Assembly (NCBI GenBank): GCA_030015575.1
Contig: CM057344.1
Coordinates: 189,551,044-189,615,043 of the forward strand
DNA: 64,000 nt
DNA from: Agapanthus africanus
Lineage: Eukaryota; Streptophyta; Magnoliopsida; Asparagales; Amaryllidaceae
Direction: 5' to 3'
Notes under the pieces: model-generated
The model's database searches: none
What the model saw: only the letters and a program-made list of their open reading frames with translations
Told to the model about the DNA's origin: nothing
Translations under genes and position numbers: made by a program
Shown: one piece after another, positions 21,749 to 33,329 of the stretch
Layout: each line of letters starts with the position of its first letter
Position numbering within the stretch: position 1 is the first letter of the stretch

Positions 21749-23925
21749 TGTTAGTTGTATGTATGCCTAGAGGCCATTATTGTACATATGATCTTTATTA
21801 TAGTGGATGCTTGGACATATATAGGGAGGACTTTATTGCTCGACATGATAGTATGCTATCTGGGTACTCTTTATCTTAACATGTACACTTATTGTCTCTC
21901 TGTTACATGTTGATAAAGCCCTTAGGATGTGTACTTGACTACCAGGATTATGATGCAGATCATACTAGTGGGGCCAAGGTAGTCTATAAGTACATCCTTC
22001 AATTGTTCCTAGTCGTGGGAGTATCGAGACGGGGCATCGATATTCCAGAGTAGACTAGCGTATACGTTTCTTGACCCATATGATGGGCGATGGATGATCC
22101 TGCATCCATTAGTGTTTGACATCAAAGATTGTATACGGGTGCTCAGTGGAGACTGGGTACACTGAACAGGACTCGCCGAGAACTCCTAAATGGTATTATA
22201 CCTTACGTCAGATAGCAGTTCTCTGGTGACACTGGTACAAGTTTGTCTGTAGACCCAAGATCGTCATAGAGTCTTGTGTGATTCCCACTATGCTTTGATT
22301 TCCACCTTACCACGTTCAAGAGAATATGCAAAACGGTGGTTTTTGGGTACAGTCCCGAGTCACATGGAGGAAATGAGTAATAGGAGGGGATTTCGTCTCT
22401 CCCTGTATTGGGGGTTGATGTTGCGCTGTGCTCGATTGGCCATAACAGGAAATCCCTGATCAGGGTTGCTGAGATTTACTAGTAAGTGTTATCAGTAGTT
22501 TCTCGAACCGTTATGGGCCTCACATTGGCATGACTTATCAAGCTATTGGGGTCTGACGTTTACCACCCATAGGCTGGATATGCGACAAATCAGACGAAGA
22601 GACCGGACTGTACAGTAGTGTTACTTATTGGATTCGCAGGAGTATGAGCAAACTTGCTTGTTGATCTTCTGATCGCTCAATACTCGGATAGCCGTTACGT
22701 CCAGCTACTACCGCTGACGGCTTGTGGGTGACTGATATGATCATCATCTACTGCCGGCGTATTGCTGAGTCTTTAAAGTCCTACACAGAGGTTTCCTGGC
22801 TTAGGCGAAATGAAATGGGAGCACATATATGATATGTGTGGGGCCGAGATTAATACGAGTATGTGATACCGTATTCTAATCTCGCGATATGTGATATCGG
22901 TCGGTTATATGTGATATAGCGGGGTTATCGAATCAAGTGTTGATTTGATAAGTTGATACAAATGATATTAGTTGGTTATATGTGATATAGCCGGATTATT
23001 AAATCAAGTGTTGATTTAATAATTTAATGTATCATTATATATTTGATATATTAATGTACATTAACTAATATTAGCTCACTTAAGCATTTCTTTTTCTCAT
23101 ATTTACACTTAATATATATGTGATATATATTATTGTGTTTATCTTTGTGTCGTGCTTGATGATATATCATTCATGGGTGTATGAGACTCATACCATGTCA
23201 TAGTTAATTGGGTTTTTTATTTATTTAGGTAAATACAAAATTAGGTGGAATAATCACATGGTTTGAAACTTAGTGGAAACTTGTAGAACCATTGACTTAG
23301 TCTGCTAATTTTGTCTCACCCTAGATATTTATTAACCCAACCATTATCTTAAGCCATGGTTAAGTCTCTACATGAGTTATAGGAGATATTATCTCACCCA
23401 TGGTTGCTATTCTCACTCAATTCCATTCTACACTTCATCTTCTTCTTCATCTCAAAGAAAGCTCTCTAGATTTTCTTGAGGTGAAGAAAATTAGTGAGAA
23501 AAATAATTCTAAAGTGAGCAAAAATCCTACTTCATCAACCTACACTAGATTAGCTATTTAGTTTTGGTTGTTTGCTTCACTAATTTCCAATTAGTGAAGA
23601 GGTAGCTTGAGTCAGAGTCTCCTCGACGTAGATCATCTTCGGCCTCGAAAACTTGCAAGCTTATTCATTTCGCTTTGTGGAGACTAACTTGAGTCCGGGA
23701 GATCACTACTTGGAGCGAAAGGACTACTACACGGAGCTTTAGAAGTGAAGGATCGGTCTATAAAGATTGTATTCCTCATACACTTAGTGTAATGTTTGAT
23801 TACATGTTGGTTTACCCTAATCCCACTAGTTAGATTCTAGGTTAGAGTTCTTTAGCACCTTAGAATTTTTAAATTGCATGGTTGATGCCTTCCGAAACCT
23901 AATAGGGGTGCTATGGAACCTAGCA
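21749..23925 (+). mobile_element. Copia A2 5' LTR
   Basis: A 2,177-bp LTR from TGTTAGTTGTATGTATGCC to GGAACCTAGCA, directly followed by a PBS-like site. It is diverged from A1 and A3. Its palindrome is CCCTGATCAGGG (22454-22465), a compensated change from CCCTGGCCAGGG. Hairpins lie at 22178-22223 and, with two imperfect pairs, at 22471-22504. No second LTR of this copy is in the window. Confidence 0.85.
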
Positions 23926-24257
23926 GTAGTATCAGAGCCAAGCTAGAGAACTAGGAAATGTTAGTAGAATTACGAAACCGAAACAACTCCGAAACAATCG
24001 AAACAAAACACTAGTTTCTATCGAATTTTTCAGACCCTCTAAAATTTTTTTAAACAAGTGCAGAATGTTACATGAGATGTAACATGAAGACCAGACAAAA
24101 ACGAATCCAATTCTCTGGATTTGGACCGGCGAAATGCTTTATATAACCGGCCTGGCCGGTTTTCCTATCTAGTTTGGGCTTCGTATTTGTCTAGTGTTAA
24201 TTAAGCGGAAATGCGGGGTTTCTGTAAAAAGTTTACCAAATTGGTTTCCTCACATTT
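23926..24257 (+). other. A2 PBS and start of leader
   Basis: A GTAGTATCAGAGCC site (one change from the tRNA-Met PBS) opens the leader. The GC dyad AACCGGCCTGGCCGGTT lies at 24145-24161, at the place where A1 and A3 have their paired dyads. The leader stops near 24257, where G2 begins; the boundary is approximate. Confidence 0.6.
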
Positions 24258-24968
24258 TATAACAATTAATTAATATTTTATTATTATTTTTTATGGCTTG
24301 CACACACATGTGCACGTTAATGTGAGGGTTTGTTGTGTTAATCTCGTTAGTGACCAAGACAACCTTAACCTAATCCTATCCTTCCTTAACCTTAAACCCC
24401 TAGATATTTGTGTGAGATATTTGTTGGTATTTTGGAATGAGAAGAGATGGCATGGTGACTCTTGGTGAGCTTTAATGTTTGCATTAATGATGGAGGTGCA
24501 CTCACCCTACACCCACCTCTCTCTCTTTTCATCTCACCCTTTGTCATTCTCTCTCACTCTATCTCTTTCTCATTTTCTTTCATCTTTCCTCAACCCAAAC
24601 TGAACCCTCACCTCTTCCTTCACTAAACCTACATCAATCCTCAATAAACCTCACCCAAATCACATCCTGAACCTTGTTTTGCCTCTAGGATCCCTTGGAG
24701 CTTGGAAAGTTAGGATCTTTGAGCATGTGTGGATAGGTAATGATCTTTATCTGTTAAGTAAGTGTTTTTAGTGCTGTGTAGCTTATTAGTTTCAGTTTAG
24801 ATCGCGTAAAGTTTAGTTTCGTGTAAATATCATATTTTTAGTGTAGTTTTGGGTCTCGGATGAATCTGCTATAAAACCAGGTGTTTGTTGGAAAAGTTCC
24901 CATTACAGTAACCTAGTGTTGTGGCCTAGAAGCTACCCTGATAACCCGAGCCCATTCCCTTAACTTTT

Positions 24969-25006
24969 GGCCGCAGATTAATTGGTTCTGGCCGCAAATT
25001 GCGGCC
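24969..25006 (+). promoter_or_regulatory. Paired GC dyads in G2
   Basis: GGCCGCAGATTAATTGG (24969-24985) and GGCCGCAAATTGCGGCC (24990-25006); the second has perfect 8-bp arms. They resemble the pairs in the copia leaders but are spaced 21 bp start to start. Confidence 0.5.
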
Positions 25007-26189
25007 AGAGGGGGTGTTTGGGGTTGTGTTTTGGGGTAGGGGTCTCTGGGGTTGTATGTGGTCTCGTGGCACTTGCAACTTTCACCAATTGTTTGTGTAG
25101 CAAAAATCTGGGAACACTTTGCTTGTTTCTAGTGTATCGATTACGCGCGTTACGTTATCCGACACGGTATGTGTACCTTATGTAGCAGTTGCTCTTGGGT
25201 TGGTTTCGTAGTGTCGCTGCACACGTTAGCCACTAGACGAATACTTGAGAGTATGTTTGGAGTTGGTGCGTCGGTTAAACGTAGTGGTTACGTATTATTG
25301 GTCGATTGCTAATATTGGATTGTTATATTATTTATGACCTTAGGGTCGCAGGCGGGCACTTCGGACGCTGTGAAGAAGGGAAAGCAAGTGGTTGGCTTTA
25401 CTTAGCCCAACATCATCGGTGAGTAGATTTAACATCTACAGGGGAATCGCCTGCATGGCGTTATGCGTCAGGGAAAAATATGATATGATATTAGCCGCAT
25501 GTTTATATTGCACATATAGAGATTGTACATAAAACTTCATTACATATTATTATTTATTTTGCTTGGGCTTGTACCCATTGGACACTACACTATTATTGAC
25601 GGTTCATGTTGCACGAGCACTGATTGTATGCCACCCACATCGTCGATAATTTCCATGACGCGCACAACACCTATACATACATGATATTGTATTGGCTAGG
25701 GACTTGAGACATGATCCTTATTCCATTGTGCATATGACATATAGCATAACTGTATACCTACATGCTTACACATATGCCTTACCATGCCTACATGCTAGCT
25801 ACCGATATACCTATATGGTATTGTACGATTAGTGATAGGTATATACACATATGAGACATAGCTATATGTACATCATACCTACATACTTACATGTACACCC
25901 ATATACCTTGATATAGCTACACATATATCGGGAGGGTATTACATCATTATTGATAGGTATATACTCATATCTTGCTATAGCTACAGGTTCACCCTTATAT
26001 GATGTTGCGTTGGATTTTGGAGAAATTAGGAACCGCATGATATATTTAATAACTTGTTGCAGTTAAATAGCGATTTTTCCTTTATATGCTCATAATACTG
26101 TTTCATGTTGCATATATTATATTTCATGGATTTTCGCATTGAGATATAGATTTCATATGATGTTTTCTGGATGTTTTACTCCTGATGAT

Positions 26190-26274
26190 ATATATCAGTG
26201 GTATGGGGACACTGTTATATATGTATATATATATCAGTGGTATGGGACGCTGTTATATATGTATATATATAATA
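26190..26274. repeat. Tandem duplication of about 42 bp
   Basis: Two adjacent copies of a unit with ATATCAGTGGTATGGG and CTGTTATATATGTATATATA, differing by one base and a short indel. Confidence 0.8.
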
Positions 26275-26374
26275 TATCATCATAATGATCTATGCAAGTA
26301 TTCTTATTCTTTACTTGATATTTCGATGCATCAACTCTGAGACTTGTGTTAGAAAACCGATACGTGGATAACGA

Positions 26375-26627
26375 GTGACGATATTGGACACTTGGGTTCC
26401 AAGGAATGTATGGATTTGGGGATTTCGGGTGTCGTAGTTGGACACTTATGTTCCGGGGATTTCGAGTGTCTGAGCTGGACACTTAGGTTCCGTGAGACGT
26501 ACCGATACGTGGATCACGAGTGTCGATATTGGACACTTAGGTTCCGAGGAACGTATGGATATGAGAATTTATGTGTCGATGCCGGACACTTGTTTTCATG
26601 ATATTTTTGGATGTCGATATTGGACAC
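26375..26627 (+). repeat. Array of six GTGTC-N7-GACAC dyads
   Basis: Sites at 26375, 26429, 26466, 26520, 26573 and 26611, each GTGTC (or one change), seven bases, GACAC, spaced 37-54 bp. The surrounding units share ACTTAGGTTCCG-type sequence, so the array arose by tandem duplication. Confidence 0.75.
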
Positions 26628-27495
26628 TCAGGTTCTATGAGACTTACAGGTTATGAGGGCCGATCCGAGGAAGTTAGGATTTAGATTGTCTTGATGGACA
26701 CTGGCCTGCCACGATGAGGATTCCGTGAGGATGACATGTTTTATCCCATACTCGATATTTATTTGATATGCATTGCTTCATGTATTAGTAGTACCTGATA
26801 GAGTACCTTTCATGACTGTTGCATATACATATTGCTATTTATTGCTATCAGCTTGCATGTGATAGATTATCGCAGTACGTACATACTTGCGATTACCTGC
26901 ATATGTTATTTACTATTCATGAGTTGGCAACTCACCCCCGTTGTGCCACAGTGTTTACAGGTGTCCCTCAAAGCAGTCGCGGCAGGGCTTCTTCATCACA
27001 TCGCATCATCTTTTGCAGCGGATACCGCTACGGCTGACTGTATAGGTGGGTTTTGCGGTTATCCGATGTTGCTCTTTATATATTCATTGTATCTAGTACT
27101 CTCTATTTACTACTTCATGTATTGACTTAGAAACGAGTTGTGAGGACGATATTGTATATTATTTTGAGACTTTGGAGATCTTTCATGCTGTTTCACTTTA
27201 TATCGTATTTTTCTTCGCTACGACATCGTATATCTGTTGTGGTGGTTGTTTTCCGCCTTTGGGTATAGATTTGCTCCCGTTTGGGGATCCTTTACTTATA
27301 TCTTTTGTTGTACCCTTTTTGGGACTAGTTTTTACAAAGGAGGTGCTGCTAAATTTTAAAGGAAGCAAAATTTGGGCTTTAAAGAATTTTTGATTTGAGA
27401 TTCCAAAAGTTTAAACAATGTTCTTATCACTTACTACTTTTGATGGTTTAGATTGCTGGGTTTTTGGCTTACTTGAATTACGTTACGCCTGGAAG

Positions 27496-29460
27496 AAATT
27501 ATCGTAATCGCAGGCAGGTGATTATGATGATTGAGGGAGGACCTATACCGATAAAACAATCTTACTCAAGATGATAGTATTCTATCTGGTTTGTCTTTAT
27601 CATCATGTACATGTTGATAGAGCCCATAGGATACTTACTTGACTACCAGCATTATGATGGCGATCATATATGTGGGAGCTGGGGGTTTATAACTGCATCC
27701 TTAAATGTCCCTAGTTATGGGAGTTTCGAGACTGGGTAGACTAGTGTATACCGATCGAGACCCCGACGAGCGACGGTAGTCAGGTCTCACAAACCATTGG
27801 TGTTAGTTTGTTCACCTAAGATAGTATATGGGTGCTCATTGGGTTATGAGTACACTGGACGGACTCGTCGGGAATCTGCTGGTAGGTATTATACCTATTG
27901 TCATATAGCAGTTCCCAGGTGACATGTGTACAGGTCAGTCTGTCGACCTGAGATCGCCATTTGTCTTGTGTGAGTTCCTACAGTGCTTTGATTACTACCA
28001 TACCACGGCTTAAAGGAGCATGCAAACAGGTTTTAGTTGGGTACAGTCCCGAGCCACATGGAGGCAGTGAGCGGATCGTCGGGGATTCATCTCTCCCGGT
28101 ATTGGGGGTTGATGTCGCACAGTGCAGGGTGGCCATCACCAGAAAACTTGGCTAAGGTAGTTGAGAATTACCGATCTAGGATCGGTAGTTTCTCTGGTGG
28201 TGATGGGCTTCATACTGACACGAATTATCGCGTTGTTAGGGGTCTGACTTTATCCATCCCCCTAGACCCGATATGCGATACTCTTACACGAACAGACCAG
28301 ACTGTACGAATATTGTCAATGACAGGCTCAGTAGGGTTTCAGGATGAGTTCGTACATCAGCCTCCTTTTTGTTCAATATATGGGTAGCCGTTATATAAAG
28401 CTAGTACCACTAACGTGCTTGTGGTTATACCCACTGCCAACGTATTGACGAGTCTTTAGAATCCCCCACAGAAACTTTCCCAAGTTCAGGCGAAACGTTG
28501 TAGAGGCCGTATGGTTTTATGGCAGGGTTCGATCATATACGTTCACTTATGCACGGGTCATAATCGGACGGATCATACTAGTGGGCTTTAGTTTAAGCCG
28601 AATCCTAGTATTAGATTTGTTGGATTGCTTTCGTCTCATTGCATTCGCATTCAGTCGGAATGTGGATGCAGGTATGTATATACAGGTGAGGGGTATCCTT
28701 GTGATCCGTCACGAGTTTACTTTAGAAGATTCCATTTTATTTATTGTTATAAACATTTGGATTAATGTTTATTAAGTGGAAATTGTGAGTGCAAATCATC
28801 ATGAAGAGCAATTAATGTGGCATGTGCAATATGGTGACTCATGGTATTATTTTTTATGCCATGTCCACTTGTTGATTGATTTATTGGGTGAGATTGAGAT
28901 GGATGGAGAGAGAGGGCAGCCACAAGAGTGTGGGGTTGGCTCTTAAGATTTCATTCTCGTGCTCTCTCATTTTTATCTCACACAATATAACAAAGCTCAT
29001 CTTCTTCTTTCTTTCTCTTGAGCTCACAATTTCCTTATCAATGGCATCTTCTTCAACCTCCATCCATCCCTCTCATGAGTTGAGAATCCATGAGTGTATT
29101 GAGACAAAGTTATCACACACATTCACTACTTCACCGTGGACATGTCGGTTAGCAAACTTCATATTCGAGTTGCTTCGGTTTGAAGCTGAAGCCCGTAAAA
29201 AGATTTCTTGACGTGGTGCCACTTCGACGAGGAGACCGGAGATTGAGCGAGATCGGAGATACCGCGAGGAGCTCAAGATGGAGGCTAAAGACCGAAGGAC
29301 ACGGATCGATCGGTACAGCCATTCTAACTTCTTTATAGATTGCTAGTTAACGGTTAATGGAACGATCCGGGTATTTAGTTATGGTAGCGCCAAGCTTTGA
29401 AAAGTATTTGTTCCGCATTTGGCATCGGATAGACGGCCAGGACGCTGCCGTAACCCAACA
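27496..29460 (+). mobile_element. Copia B2 5' LTR, 5'-truncated
   Basis: Begins with the sequence that in the B2 3' LTR (45431 on) starts about 25 bp in, so its first bases are lost at the G2 junction. It ends CCCAACA at 29460. Hairpins: 27870-27916 with arms GGGAA-CTGCT/AGCAG-TTCCC and inner GGTATTATACC; 28163-28194 with arms ACCGATC/GATCGGT and outer GAGAA/TTCTC. The open frames at 28037, 28581 and 28876 are not recognisable genes. Confidence 0.8.
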
Positions 29461-29473
29461 TGGTATCAGAGCC
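29461..29473 (+). promoter_or_regulatory. B2 primer binding site (tRNA-Met)
   Basis: TGGTATCAGAGCC directly after the LTR. Confidence 0.93.
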
Positions 29474-30133
29474 ATGCCATTAACCCATACTAGCTTGTTC
29501 TAATATGTTTAAAGTATCGATCGACCGAATTTTCCAAAACCGCAATTCCATTCTTGAAGTTTCTGTCGAAATTTTTTTGTGGTCGAAAAATTATTTTCAG
29601 TATGTCAGAAAATCATGCAGGCTTTTTTAAGACTACACAAGGAATTGGGCCACTGAACCCACTAAATTGCCGCGGAACCATCGCACAACCCATGTATTGG
29701 CCGCGATTCCGCCACTGTTTTGGGGCAACAGTTCACCATTATTCTTCTTGGTGTTTTTCATATGGAATTGTGGTTTCTGGAACATTTTGTTTTGGCCCAG
29801 ATTTGTTTGAGTGCTGGGTTTTGCACTTGGGGCCATTTTGGGAAATTTTTTTGATCGAAATTTTAAATACGTTAGTTCACAGTACTTACATTACTATCTG
29901 CGACTGTGAATGTCATTCGAGCGATAAATCATGTCTAATTGCTATAGCTCTTTTAGACGGGCTTGTGATCCTAACATTCACATTGATGTTATGTGTTGTG
30001 CTGTGATGTTGCGGATTTGTTGTGGTGGATAGCTTGCGTGCAATAGTAGTGCAGTTTTGATTTATTTATACATTTGATATCGTGGGACGAGCGTCCGACC
30101 TGTGGACTGCCGTCACTTCCTGTTTGTATATTA
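29474..30133 (+). other. B2 leader, first part
   Basis: Non-coding leader up to the B3 insertion. It holds the paired GC dyads GCCGCGGAACCATCGC (29669-29684) and GGCCGCGATTCCGCC (29699-29713), partly decayed. The 150-codon frame at 29554-30006 spans this known leader and has no family signature. The leader resumes at 40363. Confidence 0.7.
30129..30133 (+). repeat. B3 target-site duplication, left
   Basis: TATTA; the second copy is at 40363-40367, directly after the other LTR. A perfect match. Confidence 0.9.
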
Positions 30134-32383
30134 TGTAAGTGCACGGCGGCGCCCCGGCCGTCAATCCGACGGCCAAACGCGGAAACGGTGATAAACATAA
30201 ATTTTTGCGGACTTGGCAAAACGGCACCACCGCGCACTAAAACCGGATCGTGCCATTAAACTAAATCTAGCTAACTACAAAGAGAAGGGAAGAGATGTAT
30301 ACCGACGATCCAAGTCCTCCGGTCTTCATCTCCACTCCGATCTCCTCGCGGGATCTCCGTCCGTCTCCTCCTCGTCGGAAAGGGCACCACGAAGCCGGGT
30401 ACTTTTACGGGCTCCCACCTCAATACCGAGGCAACTCGGGCGCGAAGCTGGCGAATCGACGCGTCCAAGATTTGCTGTAGGAATATAGTGTAGAGTGTAT
30501 GTCTCACTTTGGGGTTGGTTGCCATTTGTGGATGATGGAGGAAACAAGGATAAGAAAAATGGTGCTTGCATTTTTCTTGGCATGGAATGAGATCAAGAAT
30601 GAAAACCTCTCTCAAAGATGAAGCTCTCTCTTCTTCTCTTTTCTTCTTCTCACTTTTCCCTCTCTCTTTTTCTTCTCTCTTTTCTAAAATGAAAAACCCT
30701 CATCCTTAGAAAAATGGTGGAGCAAGGATTATGAAGCAACAAGGGAGGTGAGTGTAGGAGAAAAGAAAGGGTGACCACAACCATAAACATAATCATCACA
30801 AAACTTTCCATCAACCTCAAATCCATCCTAATCACATAATTACATGAAAAGCAAAGATGCTTATCACATCAACCCTTATGCAAATAAGTCCTCCACAAAG
30901 TGTAATTTGCAAAACTGCAAATTACCCCCTCCATCGGAAAAGTCCGGCCGGGAAAGAACAAAGAAAAACCGGCCGGAACGGAATGCAAACTGGCAACTCC
31001 AGAAAACTGGTCCCGTAATAAATTACAGGAAAACCCAATACTGTGCATACACACCCGCATCTGTATTCCGTCCGGATACAAATGCAATGAGACAAAATCT
31101 ACACTGTACTATACTAGGATCCGGCTTAAACCAAAGCCGGCTAGTAATATCCGTCCGATCCTGATGCGTACAATACCGCACGTATCTGATCGAACCCTGC
31201 CATATAACCATACGGCCACTAGTACAAACTGTCCGATCCTGATCCGTGCAATACCGCACGTATCTGATCGGACCCTGCCATATCTCCATACGGCCTCTAC
31301 AGCGTTTCGCCCGAAAGCTTGAGTAACTGAAAGTGTGGTGGACTCTAAAGACTCGTCAATACTATGGTTGTGGATTTAACCACTAGCACGTCAGAGGTAT
31401 AAGCCAATACGTGACGGGCCACCAGCTATTGACCAAAAGGGACGTCGATGAGTAAACTCATCCTGACACCCTACTGAGCCTGTCAGTGACAATATCCGTG
31501 CAGTCCGGTCCGTTCGTCTATGAGTATCGCATGGCGGGCCTAGGGGGTTGGTAAAAGTCAAACCCCCAAAAGCGGTACAAGTCGTGTCGGAGTGAAGCCC
31601 AGAACACCCTGAGATACTACTGGAATACCTACCAGTAAATCTCCTTGCCTTGGCCAAGGACTTTGTGTAATGGCTCTCCTAGACACAGCACGACCTCACC
31701 CCCAATACCGGGAGAGACGAACCCCTGAAGATACGCTCACTGCCTCCATGTGGCTCGGGACTGTACCTAACTAAAACCTGTTTGCACGACTCCTTTGAGC
31801 CGTGGTAGGGTAGTAATCAAAGTACAGTGGGAACTCACACGAGACAAATGACGATCCCCAGGTCGATGAACTAACCTGCACACATGTCACCTGGGAACTG
31901 CCATCTGACGTCTGGTATATGACCAACTAGCATGTTCCCGGCGAGTCCTGTCCGGTGTACTCATAACCCAATGAGCACCTGTATACATCTTAGGTGATCC
32001 AACTGACACCAGTGGCTTGTGAGACCGGCCACCGCCCCTCGTCGGGGTCTCGACTGTATACACTAGTCTACTAATGGAGTATCGATGCCCAGTCTCGAAA
32101 CTCCCACGACTAGGGACCTTTTAAGGATATGCTTGTAGACCCCCAGCTCCCACTTATATGATCGCCCTCATACTGCTGGTGGTCAAGCAAGAATCCTAGG
32201 GGCTCTATCAACGTGTAATAGCGACGTGTCAGGTCACCTAAAACAGTACACGATGATAAAGGTAAACCAGATAGCATACTATCATCTCGAGCAAGACTGT
32301 CCTACCGGGATAGGTCCTCCCTCAATCATTACAATCACGTACCTGTGACCTAATAATTGACTCTGAGGGCACTATCTCCAACA
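30134..32383 (-). mobile_element. B3 3' LTR
   Basis: Read on the minus strand, it starts TGTTGGAGATAGTGCCC at 32383 and ends GTGCACTTACA at 30134. Palindrome CCTTGGCCAAGG at 31648-31659; hairpin with outer arms GAGAT/ATCTC at 31611-31643; hairpin GGGAAC/GTTCCC at 31893-31939. Open frames inside (30213, 30271, 30844, 31391 and others) recur in the other LTR copy simply because the LTRs are near-identical; none has a family signature. Confidence 0.93.
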
Positions 32384-32400
32384 ATCTCCCACTTGCACTC
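32384..32400 (-). promoter_or_regulatory. B3 polypurine tract
   Basis: On the minus strand GAGTGCAAGTGGGAGAT, next to the 3' LTR. Confidence 0.85.
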
Positions 32401-32990
32401 AAGGCTAATTATTGCGATGTCGCATACTCACAGCCCGTGTGATACCGAACATCCAACTCCTCTACTAGTCAGTCTCACAAAGCTCGTTTGCGGAACTATT
32501 GCGTTCGAGGAATAGCCTCAGTGAGTGGATCCGCTTAGTTGTTTCTTTCTATGTCTCTCTATATCTCAAGTTCGCGGAGAAAGCCATCTCCCGAAAAGAG
32601 CAATACCTGTCTCAGAATATGTCTGGATGTCTGATGGGACCTAGCTCATATATGAACTCCAAATCCAAACTTCTTAGACTGTATCGTCAACTGAACTTAA
32701 TCAGTATCCTGCGCCATGCCTCCCTCAGTATTGCCTTGGATCACCTGTCCAAAATACTGCCCCTCGTCAGAGGGAAAACTATAACTCTGACAACTTCCTT
32801 GTCGTCCAAGTCACCTTGGAAGCCTGGAATGATAACTGTCTCCTGAATAAGGCTGTCGTTATCATATCCCTAGAACATCCACTTATGTTCTAAAACTGCT
32901 TCCGACTGTTTCTCCAGGATTGGATTAATGTCAACTTATTGCATCTAGTGCAAGAACAACATCTGGTGTGGTACTTGACATTTCACGATT
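32401..32990 (-). pseudogene. Copia B3 RNase H remnant
   Basis: The minus strand shows a GCGGATCCACTCAC block at about 32519-32532, encoding the ADPLT signature near the end of copia RNase H. The rest is colinear with 44830-45410 of B2 and broken by stops. The two plus-strand open frames here (32499 and 32968) are antisense shadows. Confidence 0.7.
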
Positions 32991-32993
32991 GAC

Positions 32994-33326
32994 TCAATTG
33001 CCTGAGCAAGTGATCTGCCAATCATGCACGTCCCTCTCCCCTTTAGTCTGTAAGACCCCTTTGGAGAGGGTGACTCCATTACCTGCAGGTACACTACCGT
33101 GCCAGGAGTCGTCCATCCTAAATACTTTTAGAATGCTGTCAAGTACCCTGATTGGGAAACCACCCAAATCTAGATCTAAAACCATAGATCTAGTAACCAG
33201 CATGTCTGATATAAAATCCATTTCCTTTGTGGAGAAACCACTGTGTGACGACCAAAGTATAACCGATTGTAGTATAGGAGTTTCTTTTCCTACTTTGTGT
33301 ATGTCATCCAAATACCATGACATCAC
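32994..33326 (-). pseudogene. Copia B3 RT remnant with YLDD
   Basis: An open minus-strand stretch of 110 codons covers the second half of a copia RT. The catalytic box reads SWYLDDIH (residues 3-10), YLDD in place of the usual YVDD. Next comes LQSVILWSSHSGFSTKEM, matching the family segment after the box, and SILKVFRMDDSWHGSVPAGNGVTLSK toward its end, matching the usual block on thumb and connection. The ATG is internal, not a true start. Upstream RT fingers (33330-34100) are broken. B2 keeps the same frame over 79 codons at 44479-44718. Confidence 0.85.
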
Positions 33327-33329
33327 ACC

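Larger units (their letters stand above)
24258..27495 (+). mobile_element. Gypsy-type LTR G2, truncated
   Basis: Related to the G1 LTR by shared blocks in the same order: the 'acccgagcccattccc' block (24940-24960), the block at 25385-25460 around 'ggtgagtagatttaacatctac', the 'gagttggcaactcacccccgttg' block (26923-26945) and an 'aaaggaggtgctgc' block near 27335. The start is uncertain; the last ~80 bp by comparison with G1 are missing. It contains paired GC dyads (24969-25006) and a tandem array (26375-26627). No gypsy coding sequence is attached. Open frames at 24982, 26392, 26819, 26832 and 27172 show no recognisable domain. Confidence 0.65.

Noticed and set aside
28876..29211. 111-codon frame with a hydrophobic stretch, as a possible host gene
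   Set aside because: It lies wholly in the B2 LTR, has no conserved counterpart in the other LTRs and no recognisable domain.
29554..30006. 150-codon frame
   Set aside because: It spans the B2 non-coding leader including the GC dyads; the homologous leaders of A1, A3 and B3 have no matching frame.
30213..30615. Pairs of open frames that recur exactly at 38192-38594
   Set aside because: The two places are the two LTRs of B3, so the frames are copied with the LTR; no domain and heavy overlap on both strands.
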